Positions 11,277-23,212 of a stretch of 64,000 nt of DNA are shown in pieces. How positions within the stretch are numbered: position 1 is the stretch's first letter; each line of letters starts with the position of its first letter. The stretch is from Brachionus plicatilis (taxonomy: Eukaryota > Rotifera > Eurotatoria > Ploima > Brachionidae). Made by a program: the position numbers and the translations under genes. The stretch is from assembly GCA_010279815.1 (NCBI GenBank), contig QEOQ01000533.1, positions 122,699 to 186,698 of the forward strand, in the 5' to 3' direction. Below the pieces are notes generated by a model that was not told the DNA's origin, made no database searches, and worked only from the letters and a program-made list of their open reading frames with translations.

Positions 11277-14200
11277 ATGAATGATAGAAACAAATTCGAT
11301 TTGGACAGACCACAGTACAATTCAACATTGAAATTGATCAAAAAATTGGACGATTTTAAAGTAGATGACAAGCAGCAAGTACATTTGACCGATGAAGAAA
11401 TTGAGCGCATTCATGAAAAAGTAAGTGATAGGTACCATACCATTACAGAGACAAAATTTTACATCATTCCAACTTTACTTAAATTTCAAGATTAATCAAT
11501 AACACTATAAAGTCTTTTTTTATTTGAAGGATTATTATTAAATGGGTATTTTAATTGATTATTTGGATGTTAAAAAATATGATTTTGATATCTATTTTGT
11601 TGTCAAAATTAATATAAAAAAAATTAAAAATGAGTACATAAAAAATAATCTTGAGAATCAAAAAAATAAGCACTCAAACAATGCAATTTTCATAAGAACA
11701 AAACTTTATAATGCTAATTTTAATAAATAAATTAATCTAAGAAGTAAATATAGATAAGCTTAAAATTTTTTTTTAATGACTGATTTCCTAAATGGCTCCT
11801 ATTCAACTCATCTCTTCTTCAGTTTTTGCTAGCCACTTGTCTAACCTGGAGGTATATTAAAACATAGAAAAAATATATAAAGAAAAAAAAATATAGAATT
11901 GCCAAAAAAAACAATGCAGAATAATCAAAACATAGAAAAATTAAAATAATATAGAAAAAATAAATAATTTAGGAAATGTAGAAAAAATAAAATTTTTTTT
12001 GTAAAAGCACACACATCTTTATTTTTAAAAATTTTCTTTTCGAGAATTGATTAAAAAGAATAAAAATATTAAGCTCAATCAGAAAAAAATCAAAAAATCA
12101 AGAAAATTGTTTCATAATGCGAATCTAAAACAATTGAATTACATATTAATGGTATTGCTTGTATATTTTTAATTAATGGATCATGATTGTTCAGATAGTG
12201 TAGAAGAATATAGAGATGGTTTTGAATCAAGTGATATGAAATTACACAATCCAACTCCATTGTGTAATTGCTACCTAGTAATTTCTTCTTTTTTTCCTGA
12301 ACTATCAAATATTTAAACATGTCTTATCTCTAGTTATTTCAACATATCGTTTTTAATTTTCTTTTAACTTATTTATTACTTTAAAAAATTATTTAAAAAA
12401 ATTTATTTATTTATTTCATTTAAAAATAAATAAATATTAAAATAAAAATTGTAACCGTTTTAGTCATTTCGTAGCTCTTATTTAGTATTTTAAGAGGCCA
12501 AAAAAAATATCTACTTTTTAGTTAAAATGATAGCTACTTTTTTATTTAAATATTTTAAACATCCAACTTATTTTTTTAATGCCCAAATTGAATTTTTGCC
12601 TAATACACAATTTTATTTATCTAAACCCAACTAATTACCATCTTTATTTAAATTCGTTACTAAAATACAATTATATTAAAAATAAAATACATAAAATTAG
12701 AAGAGAATTTTACAACAAGGTTTTTAAGCTAAATAATTCAAATTTTGCAACAAAATCTATTAAGTTAATGTTATTGAAAATTTACAGCTTAAATGTTGAA
12801 AAATTCAGCAAGATAGAAAATTTTTTGAAAGAAAATAATTTTCTTTTAACTTTGGTTGATAAATTAGAGGCAAATTTTGAAAAGTTGAGATCATGATCAA
12901 TTTTGAAGCCTAGTAAAAAGATTTCGATTAAAACTAGGATTCAAATTTTTCTTATTTGCAAAAATCATGCAGAAAGTTTTAGACCAGTTTATATAAATTT
13001 TGTTAAAAGTACACCATTTATTTAAATTTGTTGCTGTAAAAATTTAAGCTTATAAATTTAATTTTAAAAAAAGAACGGACCCAAAACAAATCCCTGAGTT
13101 ACACCAAATTTTAGTTTTAACAGTTTAGACATTTCACTGCCAATTTTAGCTATCTGAGAATTATTTACAAAATAGTCTGAAAGAAGGCCTAAAAAAGAAT
13201 TTTCAAAACCGTATTGAAAAAGTTTCAAAGTTAATAAATTTGAATCTATGACACCGAAGGCTTTTCTGAATTCAATAAACAAAGAGACAGCTGTTATAAT
13301 TTTTAAAAATAGTTATAATTTTTCAGTTAAATTGTAAATTTTTAAAAAAATTTTAGGATATTAAAATTTTTTCTAAATATGTATTTGGCAAGTTTTTTTT
13401 TCTATTTAACTTTTTTGAAATTTTGAAATCACGTTGTTTAATTTAAACTCAATACTTAAACATGTAAACATTTGAAATTTAATTACGCAATTATTTCCAA
13501 AAATGAAAAATACCAAAAAAAAACTTGCCATTTCTATATTTTATAACTCATATCTTAATTTTTTTGTAAATTCTATCTAATAAAGTGTAATTTTTTATTA
13601 AATTTTTTTTTTTATTTTGAAAAATTCAGTCAAAACAGTCAAAACTACTTTTACAACTATTACTAACTCGGGAAAAAATTTCACAAAATTTTCGACTAAA
13701 AATTTTGACCCCCGTAAGATTTCCGCAAGTGTCTTGAAAAATATCAAAATCAGCAAAAGTTGCATGAGCCATTCAGTTTAAAATGCAGGATTTTATGTTT
13801 AAAATTTTTTAAAATTATGTGAATTTTTTTAAGAAAAAATTTTAAAAAAATAAACTTTCATTAAGGGTTTTTTGGTACTTAGATTTCAAATTTTTTTTCG
13901 AAATTGTATATTTTGATGGTGAAGAAGTTTTGCATTACCGAAACCTTAACATATTTTTTTGACAACTTTTTTTCAAACAAATTTAGTTTTATGAAATTTA
14001 AGATTGCTACTGACCCATTGATCTTCGCTAAATTTTTCTTTAGATTTATCCAAATTTAAACTTTTTCACTTAAACAATGAAATTGAATCTTCACATGATC
14101 TGATCCATCTGAAGTTCACTAACTCTAGATAAACACTCTTAAATATACTTTTAAAGAAAAAGTTCTAAAAATATTTTGAATTGCTGCTAAAATTGGTTTC

Positions 14201-14715
14201 TCATATTACCAATGTGAACCACTTTGGAATATTAAAGTTTTTAAAAATAATAAAAAATTTACACTCTAATTAAATCCAAATATTTAATTTTTTGAAAAAA
14301 AAAATAAATGAATATTCATTGATTAAATTGCTTTTCTAAATAATATTTATATTAAAAAAATTTTCTCTGTAATGAAATCTAAACTTTTTTTTCGTTTATT
14401 TTAAAATTTAAAAATTAGGCATCTTTAAAATTGAACATGAGAGGCCATGTGTACGAAGGTCTAGTCTCAGTGGAGCCAGACGAAGAAGACTTCCTAAAAT
14501 ACTTGGAGATAAAGAATAGGCCTAAAATAAAATCGCATTCGAGTGCCAAAAGCAACCAAAAAGCGCCCGATCTAATGGAGTTTTATCCAAATGATTTAAT
14601 AAAAGAGTTTCCGGAGGTTGAAATCGATGCTCCAAAGCCAACAAAATTTGGTATGATTAAAGCTTCAGCTAATTTGATCAATGACCCTATTGAAAAATTT
14701 TTTATCTGGAATTAA
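11277..14715 (+). CDS. Unrecognised two-exon protein, about 146 aa
   Basis: Exon 1 runs from ATG 11277 to 11420, ending IERIHEK before GTAAGTG. Exon 2 runs from 14419 (after AAAAATTAG) to the TAA at 14713-14715. Both junctions are phase 0. The product begins MNDRNKFDLDRPQYN, is lysine- and acid-rich, and lacks membrane segments, signal peptide or cysteines. Exon 2 carries HVYEGLVSVEPDEEDFLKYL and a C-terminus ending IEKFFIWN. The exons are clearly GC-richer than their surroundings. TTTCAG precedes the ATG by seven bases, as at AP2M1. The 2,998-bp intron holds a decayed RT fragment and could hide a further exon. It ends 56 bp before the stop of MRPL27 on the other strand, so the genes converge. 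I do not recognise the family. Confidence 0.6.
12579..12896 (+). other. Lysine/asparagine-rich ORF of doubtful status
   Basis: A 105-codon open frame lies inside the long intron of the preceding gene. The second half reads FSKIENFLKENNFLL and looks helical, but the composition is what AT-rich non-coding DNA gives. It could be an exon or a decayed repeat. No match recognised. Confidence 0.15.
13064..13312 (-). pseudogene. Decayed LINE reverse-transcriptase fragment
   Basis: The minus strand reads AVSLFIEFRKAFGVID, then a helical stretch, then LKFGVTQGFVLGPFF. These correspond to the RT palm motifs usually seen as FxKAFDxxD and GVPQGSxLGPxLF. The changed residues and loss of the rest show an old, 5'- and 3'-truncated non-LTR copy. 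Confidence 0.6.
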
Positions 14716-14771
14716 TTTCATTAAATTTTTTATTTAAAAAAAAATCAAATTGTATTTTAATAAATTTTTTT

Positions 14772-17700
14772 TTAAATTGTTTCAACCAATTTATAATTTC
14801 CTTTTCTCGTTGGAGGTAAAACATGAACAAACTTTCTCTCAACTGTATTCCCCGCTGATACATAGTCATATAAAGGACTGTCAGGATATGGCGACAACAT
14901 TTCTAAAGTAATTAACACATGTCCAGCGAATCTGGCTTTGAGAGAATGATTTTCGCAAAATATCACCTTAAATAAAATAAAACTCAAATAAATTTTTTTT
15001 AAATATTATTTTATTTTCTTATTTAAACAAAAAAAAATTAATTTAATAAATTTTGAGATAAACGTGATCCTCAGTTTATTATTTTTCTATTATAAAATTG
15101 TACACATAATTTTTTGTTTTTTGTTCTCTCCCTGTGGAGCGTTTGTTTTTATTTTGATGAAAATAAATTTTTAATCGCAAATATTTTTAGCTAATATTAA
15201 AAAATTCTTGTCATCAAACAAGTTTACAAAACTTTTTATAAGAATTTTACAAATATCTTATGATGCATTAGAAGATAAAGGAGCAAAAAGAATTCAAAAT
15301 TTAAAAAGTATAATTTCTTTAATGTTAAATTCTTATTTAATATTATTGTGTAAAAAGAAAATATTTTTTGGTAGCAGCTAATTAAATTCTTTCGTACCTA
15401 ATTTTAACTATGAAAAAAGATAAATTATTTCAGAAAAAAGATATTTATTTCTATAAGCATATATTTGTTTTTAGTAGCAGCTAATTAAATCACATTTAAA
15501 AAAAAATAACCAAAATAAAAGATACAGTGCCGATTTGAAAAGTGGATTTTTTATACGTAAAAATTAGTAAAAATGAAAAGAGCAAAAAAGAGCCAAATTT
15601 TTTGAATTTTTTATTATTTTCTAATAAATTTTGAAAAAAGTAGTTCCTATTAATTTGTTTATATTTTGTCAAAAGTTAATTTTTTAAAACGTAAATTTAC
15701 GTAAAAATTAGTAAATAATAGAAAAAAAAGCAACGTTTCGTAAAATATAAATAAATAATTAGGAACTACTTTATTCAAAATTTATTAGAAAATAATAAAA
15801 AATTCAAATAATTGAGCTTTTTTTTGGTCTTTTTATTTTTATTAATTTTTACGTAAATTTACATAAAATTACCAGAAATCCACTTATCAAGCTACTTGAT
15901 CAGTTATACTTAGAGGAAAAGTTACAGAACATTTTCCTGTAATTAAATTAAATGTTATCTATTAATTGACAACATTTATCTACTCAAGAAAACATTTATC
16001 TGTTAATCAATTTATTTTGCTACTGAGAAAAATAATTATCTACAATATTTTTATCTACTAAAAATCAGATACTATAAAATATAATTAGCTGCTACCAAAA
16101 GACTATGGCTTATTAATAAAAATATCTTGACTTTTTTGTCAAGGACTTGCAGAATTATTCACTGATAATAAAAAAATTGTTTTAAAAAATTAAAAATATA
16201 CATTTTCCTTTTTAAATCGTAATTTTAAGTTTAACAAGCTGCTTTTATTCTAATTGTCAATTTCCATTGTAGTTTTAATTATTTTTTTAAAACTCGAAAT
16301 CGAAAAATACATTCATGAAATTAATTTTTTTTAATTTAGTTGGGATATTTGTTCATACTCTTTATTTTAGCTGAATTGATTTAGGGTTTTTTAACATCTT
16401 ATTAATTTCACAATTGCTCCCAGATAAATAATCTTGATCATTTTTAAAGCATAATTTTTTTTCTCTTTTTTTCGTATATCTTAAAATTTGTAATATAATT
16501 TTAATCAAAAAACTAAAAAATTTTATTTTTATTTATTTTTTCAAGATAAAATTTAGTTTAAACTTTAAAGTTCCCAATAATGATATTTTTACCAAAAATT
16601 AAATTCACTAAAATGCGGACATCTAAAAATAGTTGAATAATTTTTTTAATATGGATTTGTGTATATGAGCAAAAACAAAAAATCATAGTTTATAAAAATA
16701 ATATTCATAGTTAATTGTTTTCCTAGTTATAAATTGAATTGATGAAAAACTTTAAAAAAAATAGGATTGATGAGTAAATAATATTTTTTGACCAAAAATT
16801 TTGATTTAAAAAAGATTCAATTTTCTGCCAAATTTAAGATTTTTGTTTCAATTATTCAGTTCAAACTATTTAAAAAATAAAGATTAAAAATTAAATTAAT
16901 TTTTGAATCCAAAAAAATTATGGAATGAGTTTTTATCATTCAAACTAATAATTAAATGTAATTTAAATCACAATTTTAGCTAATTTGAAAATTCACAAAG
17001 AATCTTTTCAACTAAAAGTGATGCTATTTTATTGGAATATTATTTTTTGGCCAAAAATATTTCCTGTTTTTAAAAATTTTTCTTGATTTCAAACCGCTAG
17101 TGGAATAGAGGTTTTTTTTTATTTGTTTAATATTTTGAATATTTACGCTTATCTACAAAAATACAAGATTAAGTCAAGGTTTCGTTAAAACCTTTAAATC
17201 CATTCTTTGTTTGAAAAAAATTATATTCTAGTTTAAATTAAATTTTCCACTTTTACGCAAAATTCAGTTTAAAAATTATAAAATCATTTTTTTTATTAAA
17301 TAAAAAAAAGAAAAAAATATTTTCTAAAAAAATTGCAAAATATCTTTTTTTGTTGGCTTTTATTATTATTTTATTTAACTTAACTAAGCTTTAAATCCAA
17401 TCTATATTTTTAAATTAAAAATTTTTTGATCAAATGTTTTAAAGTCCCAAAAAAAAGTCTAAGTCATTAAAAAAAAATTCCTGACTTGGACTTTTTTTTT
17501 TTTTTTAAATTTTTAAAGCCTCGACTTGGACCTTGAAAAAAAAAAAAGTCCGGACTTGGACTTTTTTTTGGGACTTTAAAACAACTCTGGAATAATGACA
17601 AATATTGTCAATTTTGTGACTCTTAGTTAAAATTAATAAACTGATATATTTTTGATGGTAAATTTGGACTTTTGAATGAAATTTAAAAAAAGTCCGGACT

Positions 17701-18296
17701 TGGACTTGACTTGAGACTTGTGACTTTTAAGCAACTCTGCATTATTCTACTAAAAAATTTTATTTAAAAAATAACAAAAATAAATTTTCTTTTCAAATTA
17801 ATGAGAAGTTAATTCTAATATTTAAAACTTAAGATAGATAAGCCAATCTACCTAAATTTAACTATGAGACTTATTAAAAAGTGAGTAAATTAAAGTAATT
17901 TTCCTTCCAGAAAAAAAATCTTTTCGCTGATATTTAAATTAATTTTTACAGCGGTGAGAAGTGTGCAGATAAAAAAAAATTTAATTTAAATAGATTATAA
18001 GATTCTTACATTCTCGCCTGGATAAAACTGTAAACCCAGTTGTCTAACCAACAAATGGTCTTCTTCAACCCATTCACCGTCTTGGACATACAGTCGTCTA
18101 AATTTTCCTGGTGTAGTCCTCCTACGATTGGTGGCAGAGCCTCCAGTTTTTACTTTTTTAGTACGCACGGGCATAAAAGCCGGAATATTATCTTAGAACA
18201 AAATAATTAAAAATATTATCTTTATAAATAAAAGTCAATACTTTTAATAGACTGACTCAAAAGACCAATGGTTGGAAGCTTTAACAAGCTGTTCAT
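14772..18296 (-). CDS. MRPL27: Mitochondrial large ribosomal subunit protein bL27m
   Basis: Three exons, 18242-18296, 18010-18191 and 14772-14966 (all minus), give 143 aa, against 148 in human. The N-terminus MNSLLKLPTIGLL is a plausible mitochondrial import sequence. It is followed by the L27 core: VKTGGSATNRRR, the basic segment that reaches toward the peptidyl-transferase centre, then VRQLGLQFYPGEN. The C-terminal half ends RKFVHVLPPTRKGNYKLVE, matching the animal mitochondrial extension. The first intron is 50 bp; the second (14967-18009) is 3,043 bp and filled with inverted repeats. No gene call would find exons 1-2 as ORFs. The start is set by the M in this exon and the import-sequence character. 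AAAG directly precedes the ATG. Confidence 0.9.
15366..16100. repeat. Nested inverted repeats in the MRPL27 intron
   Basis: Outer ends TTTGGTAGCAGCTAATTAAA (about 15367) and AATTAGCTGCTACCAAAA (about 16083) are inverted. A third AGTAGCAGCTAATTAAAT lies at 15473. Inside, GTGGATTTTTTATACGTAAA (from about 15540) through TAATAAATTTTGAA mirrors the block ending near 15890. This is a MITE-like foldback nested in another. I could not fix a target-site duplication for either. Confidence 0.5.
17432..17737. mobile_element. Degenerate hAT-type MITE copies (CAGAGTTG ends)
   Basis: Repeated GACTTGGACTT blocks are bounded by GGGACTTTAAAACAACTCTGG (ending about 17591) and by TGACTTTTAAGCAACTCTG (ending about 17737). 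The ending CAACTCTG is that of the intact 116-bp element at 35546-35661. The left end of the first copy is TGTTTTAAAGTCCC, lacking CAGAGT, so it is eroded. At least two overlapping copies appear to be present. Confidence 0.5.
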
Positions 18297-18433
18297 CTTT
18301 GATAAAAAGTAAAAAAAAATCTTTTAATTTTAAACGTAGGAAAGCTATTCCCATTTACTTAAAATAAAAAATTAATAAATAATTGATTAGTTTTATTAAA
18401 ATTAATTTTCAGATTAAAATTAATCTAAAAAGT

Positions 18434-18856
18434 TTATAATTGAGCTGCTGGAGCATCGGCTACTTCTCCTACAACAGCAATGGCTTCGATTTCTACACGT
18501 CCTCCTCTTGGCAAATTAGCAACTTGGTAAGTTGATCGGGCCGGAAAGTTTGACTTGAAAAATTCTTGGTAAACATTATTCAAAACAGTGAAGTCCTGGA
18601 TATCGGCTAAAAGTACGGTTGTCTTGACCACATTGTTGTAAGACACTCCTGCTTCTTCAAGAATGGAACCAATGTTTTTTAAAGCTTGTCTTGCTTCGGC
18701 CTCGATTCCACCGCTTACAAGTGCACCTGTTGTGGGATCCATTCCCAAGCATCCTGATAAATATAAAGTATTGTTCACTTGAACAGCTTGGTTGTAGGGT
18801 CCGATGGCAGCTGGCGCTTTCGAGGTTCGGATTATTTTGCGTATTATTTGTGACAT
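18434..18856 (-). CDS. RIDA: RidA family 2-iminobutanoate/2-iminopropanoate deaminase
   Basis: Intronless, 140 aa, about the usual length (137 in human). Family hallmarks are APAAIGPYNQAV near the start, VVKTTVLLADIQDF, and the C-terminal block NFPARSTYQVANLPRGG then VEIEAIA. By family knowledge, Arg107 and Glu124 here are the substrate-binding arginine and catalytic-site glutamate. The enzyme hydrolyses reactive enamine/imine intermediates released by PLP enzymes such as threonine dehydratase, and works as a homotrimer in cytosol or mitochondria. TTTTTCAAG followed by AATTAAA precedes the ATG, so the leader may begin at a splice acceptor. Confidence 0.95.
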   Translation of the reverse strand: MSQIIRKIIRTSKAPAAIGPYNQAVQVNNTLYLSGCLGMDPTTGALVSGGIEAEARQALKNIGSILEEAGVSYNNVVKTTVLLADIQDFTVLNNVYQEFFKSNFPARSTYQVANLPRGGRVEIEAIAVVGEVADAPAAQL

Positions 18857-19397
18857 TTTAATTCTTGAAAAATAAAGCTTTGGTTTTGGAAAAAAATTAA
18901 AATATTTAAAAAGCGTAGATCTTTATTTTAAAAAGCAAATTTAGCTTAATATTTTGAAGATATGGAGTCGTTAGCAAAAGTTAGAACAAACTCAACATTT
19001 TTCAAAAAATTTCAAATAAAAATTTTCTAAAAAGGTTAAGAGGATTCAGTGTTTTTTTTATTTTACAAAAATAAGTAGAATTTTTAAATATAATTAAAAT
19101 ACGAAAGTATTTTTTTAAGAAAAAAAATGGACCCAAACTTTTAGGCTGAAATACACTAAGTCTCAATAGCATCCTATGACTATTTCATGCAAAATTCAAT
19201 AGGTTTTTCAACAAAACCATTAAATAAGCTCTACCACTGCACAAGCTTCTAAACATATCATGTCATAATTACGGACCCATTCTTTTTTGACAGATTTTAT
19301 TAAAAAAAATTTTGCTTGCTTTTAAAGAAATAAAATAAAAGTAAAAAATTGTAATTTATTAAGAATACTTAAAGATAAAATCATTATAATAATAATA
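18857..19397. other. AT-rich intergenic
   Basis: No gene, splice-bounded exon or repeat with clear ends was seen between RidA and the Tigger remnant. Confidence 0.4.
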
Positions 19398-20127
19398 CAG
19401 TGCACTCGCGCTACAACGAATGAGCGGGACTTTATAATGTCATTCGTTATATGAAAAATCGTTATATCAAATTTTCCATGTTAATTGATTGGTGTTAAAA
19501 AAAAATGTATAATTGGGCGGTTGATAGATTTTTTTAGTTTTTTATTGACAAAATAAGATAAGAAAACACAAAGTAATTAACATAAAAAATAAAAATAAGA
19601 AAAAATTAAATAAACTAATTAGATAAACTGAAAAAACTTGTGATTTTCGATTGTAGTTTTGATTCGAGGCGATGAGTTTGAAGACTGAATTTATCTCATT
19701 TCTACAGTCTTCTTTGCTATTCATAAAATATTCTCTAGCTGTATTCAGTCCGGCGATTGCTTTTTCTTTGCTTATAAACTCTGTTTCTGTTTCTATGGTT
19801 AGGGATGGTTCTGCTTCTTCGGTTTGCTCACCTTGTTCCAATGCAACTAAATCATCGCTGTATGTCTAAAGGCATATTTGTCAAAATTCACAATTTTGTT
19901 TGTCAACACTGAACCTAGTTTCTCAAACTCTAGCTGATTGTTGTCAATAGACTCAATGATATCCAAATTAGACGATTTTTTGAATCCTCCTTTTCTAAAG
20001 CATGCTGATATTGTATATGATATTTTGTTAGCCATTGATTTGAATGGAGAGGAAATCGGGGCTTATACATCATTCGCTGTAACGCGATATTCGTAATAAA
20101 GCGAATCGTTATAGCGCGAGTGCACTG
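19398..20127 (-). mobile_element. pogo/Tigger-type element, internally deleted (730 bp)
   Basis: Inverted ends CAGTGCACTCGCGCTACAACG (19398) and CGTTATAGCGCGAGTGCACTG (to 20127) sit between TA duplications (19396-19397, 20128-20129). On the minus strand, 20035-19847 reads TISACFRKGGFKK, the helix typically found after the DDE core of pogo/Tigger transposases. 19841-19542 continues with an acidic region and GLNTAREYF. The frames differ by one or two bases and the catalytic core is gone. TIR sequence, TA target and this motif together support the assignment. Confidence 0.75.
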
Positions 20128-20169
20128 TATAATAATAATAATTGCTACACTTTCGCGCTAAGTCCGGTT

Positions 20170-20360
20170 ATATCCAGACAATAAGCAATGTTTTAGTCTT
20201 TCAAAAGTTTGTCTAAATTGTTTTTGATTCAATGACTTAGTTCATAAGCTTATTCCATTTATTAACAATTCTGTTGGTGAAAAAGTTGAATCTTTGTGCG
20301 CAGTTTTTGACAATTTCTTTTCTCAACTTGTAACTGTTGTTGTACATCAATCTAAAAAAT
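20170..20360 (-). pseudogene. 3' remnant of a CR1/Jockey-like LINE
   Basis: The minus strand reads LRKEIVKNCAQRFNFFTNRIVNKWNKL, split across positions about 20345-20255. This is the conserved C-terminal signature of non-LTR ORF2 proteins (compare NCEARTNFFTNR in the intact LINE at 48-50 kb). Stops follow in VIESKTI. Only the last few hundred bases of a copy remain. Confidence 0.65.
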
Positions 20361-21256
20361 ACTTCTTTGATAAAAACTCATATCAAATTTTTTTTTGAAA
20401 ATAATTTTAAGTTATTTCTTTAATCTAGTAAAAATTATTTTTTAAAGCATAAAAAAATGATGATGGTCATTTTTTTACAATCTTAAACGTTTTTTATCAT
20501 ATTTTGAAAAAATAATCAAATATATTTTAACAAAAAGCTAATAGTTATTATTTAAGGGATTTTTGAAACTCTTTTTATTACTTTTTAAGGTCAAAAAACT
20601 GTCAAAATTTGAAATTTTTATCCTAATACCTTGCTGATATCCGCTGCATTTAAATGCGATTTTTCAGATATCTCGCACCGCATTTATTTCCGATTTTCTG
20701 GGTTTCTTCTGACTACGGTTTCGATGCAGCATTTAAACTTAAAAACTTGAAATTTAATACTACATTTAAAGCTAAAAAATATTTAAAAAAATTAGTTAAA
20801 AAAGACTTTCATTTAGATGCTAGGTATTTTTAAATTAAGAAAATTTTAAAAACATTAAAAAATTAGTTACTCAAAAATAAATTGGAAATTTGATTTTCAA
20901 TTTTTATTATCAAACAAGAAGACGAAAAAGTTGTATAAAATTATTTACATGTAACCAAATAACATGATTTCTAAATGTTTAAAACTTACAAAAAAAAACA
21001 ATTATTATTGCTTAAAAATTTTAGTTGTCTCTTAATGTTTTTCCCTAAATAATTTTTACGAAATTTTTATTTAAATATTTATTTTTATTTGCAAAAAATT
21101 TCGAAATATTTTCGGGTTGTATTTATTGAAAAAATCACAAACTTATATTTTAAGAGTTTATTTTTTTCTTTAAATTTAGTCAATTATTAAACAATTAAAT
21201 ATTAAAAATAAAAATTTTATTTAATTATGAATTTTTTATTACAAATACCATACAAA
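20361..21256. other. AT-rich intergenic
   Basis: Mostly A/T runs. A GC-richer patch at about 20630-20750 repeats GCATTTAAA and GCATTTATTTCCG motifs in both orientations (GCTGCATTTAAATGCG), so it may be a worn inverted repeat. No gene seen. Confidence 0.4.
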
Positions 21257-21967
21257 TTAAGTTATCACATTTTGAGCTTGAAATAAATAAAATATTGAGC
21301 AAATAAAAGATAGTAAAGCTAAACTCATCAAAATATAGTTAACCCATCTAAATTCTTTTTCATAAAAACACTCTGAACAGTTGTCGTAAGAAATAATAGC
21401 CAAATTATTAATAATTGCCAAAGCAATAAAAACAAAAATAGCAACCAGATTCAGAACCATGCTCGCAATATAAATTCTATAATTTCGTTTAATGATTATT
21501 ATAGACATTAAATAGGCTAACGTAAGTCCATAGGTGCCCGACCAAATTCCTCCTGATACTTTATTGAGTGGGGTGTTTTTCACCAGGAGAACAACTTGAA
21601 GACACATCTGAGCCAGGCCGGACATGGTTTGTATTACCACTACCCAAGCACAAAACACAAATGGAAAATCTTTCAGCCTATCCATGTTACATTTTGGATT
21701 CTTTTTAGCCAAAAAATCTTCTTTTCTCTCATCAGGTTTATCCTGGTCAACCTTTTCATGACTAAGCAGTTTTTCTTCAATTAGAGGAGCAAATTTTGTG
21801 GTTGTTTGATCTTGGTCAAGAACATCGAATTTATTTATTTGTAACAATTCATTCATAGAAGTATTTTGATATAAAGAACTGGACACTCTTTTGTTTCCAT
21901 AATTGGACTTTCTGAAGTTGTCATGAGTCTTGACTACTTTAGGATACACACGTGTATGCTTTGGCAT
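21257..21967 (-). CDS. Four-transmembrane MS4A/CD20-like membrane protein, 236 aa
   Basis: Intronless. Residues 1-100 are hydrophilic and cytoplasmic in character, with KTHDNFRKSN and a charged stretch. Four hydrophobic segments follow at about 102-129, 139-160, 165-194 and 208-230. Between TM1 and TM2 is NKVSGGIWSGTYGL, reminiscent of the GxxFWGGIxF-type loop of MS4A tetraspans. The TM3-TM4 loop (about 195-206) has two cysteines (DNCSEC), which could pair outside the cell. There is no tetraspanin CCG motif, so tetraspanin is unlikely; a MARVEL-type protein is the alternative. CTCAG lies seven bases before the ATG. Function unknown; family assignment is from topology and one motif. Confidence 0.6.
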   Translation of the reverse strand: MPKHTRVYPKVVKTHDNFRKSNYGNKRVSSSLYQNTSMNELLQINKFDVLDQDQTTTKFAPLIEEKLLSHEKVDQDKPDERKEDFLAKKNPKCNMDRLKDFPFVFCAWVVVIQTMSGLAQMCLQVVLLVKNTPLNKVSGGIWSGTYGLTLAYLMSIIIIKRNYRIYIASMVLNLVAIFVFIALAIINNLAIISYDNCSECFYEKEFRWVNYILMSLALLSFICSIFYLFQAQNVIT

Positions 21968-23212
21968 TTCTTTTCTGAGAATCTAAATCCTTTGTTGTGA
22001 TATTATGCAAAAATCTACTTTCGTGATAAAAGAATTAAAGGAATTATGTTTCGACATTCTTGAGAATTCATTTTTTCCAGAAAATCAAGATGGCTTTGAC
22101 GTGATTTAATTTTTAGTAAAAATTAAAATTAAATTATAAGAAAATAAATAATTAAAAAGCAAAATGGTAAATTTAAGGAAAATTAAATTAATTTTTATTC
22201 AATTGGCAATACATTTTTTAATTTACAAATTAATCAAAAATCCATGAAAAACATTTTTGAACTTTTTGTGAACAAAATATAATTAATCTAAAAGTAACTC
22301 TGATTTAATAAAAAAGGTTGATTAAATCAAAATAAATTAATAATTTTTTTTCAATTTTTAAAAAGAATTTCTTCACTTTTTTTTTGGTTTAATTTTGAAT
22401 GTATAAATAACAAATTAAAACAAATTAATAAAATATCTAAATGAACTCACAGATTCAAAAAAATATTATTGTTTATAAAAATTAAATTTAATATTTTAAT
22501 GTTGTTGAAATGAAAATAAAAATTTGATTCAATTTTTTAAGTAAATTTTGTTTTTTTTAGACCTTTTTTAAAATCTTTAATTTTTTTTAAATTTAAGAAT
22601 TGAAATCACATTATTGTAGAGTAAAACAGCAACTAGATTTAAATTTAACTTCGACAACTACACTTAAATAAATAATTATTTTAAGAAAAAGATCAAATGA
22701 ATTTTGGTTTAGTTTGTTACAGAATATAATTTGTTGATTTCTTAATTAAGTGATTTTAAATGTAATAAAAAGGATGATTTCTTAAGATTTTTAGTTAAAC
22801 TTTAAATTACATGCACTAATTGTTGGAAAACCAAATTTAATTAGGCGAATTGAAGTTTAAGATTGATTTTTTTAAAGTGATAAACCGTTATAATACATAA
22901 CATGTTTAAATTATTTTTTTTTTCAATTATCTATTCATTCATTAAGTCTTAATATTGAAAATGATCGTCTTTATTTTAAAATTTGATCTAGATATAACTT
23001 GAGTTTACCACATAAATGAAACTAATATAAAAATATAATATCAAATGAAAAGTTTATTTTAATAAAGCTTTAATTTGATACAATTTTTTACTCAATGAAA
23101 AAAACTCGATTAATAATTAGATTATTTAAAAATTTTCCTTTAATTTAACTACAAAAATTATTATGTTTTTAAAACCTTAAAATATTTTCGTCTTTACAAA
23201 ATTATAAAAAAT
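21968..23212. other. AT-rich intergenic, 3' flank of receptor-like gene 1
   Basis: No gene seen. The last 170 bases (from about 23040) are the 3' UTR of the receptor-like gene and match the 3' flank of its paralogue (about 30080-30259), including ATCAAATGAAAAGTTTAT and AATTATTATGTTTTTAAAAC. This marks one limit of the duplication. Confidence 0.5.
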
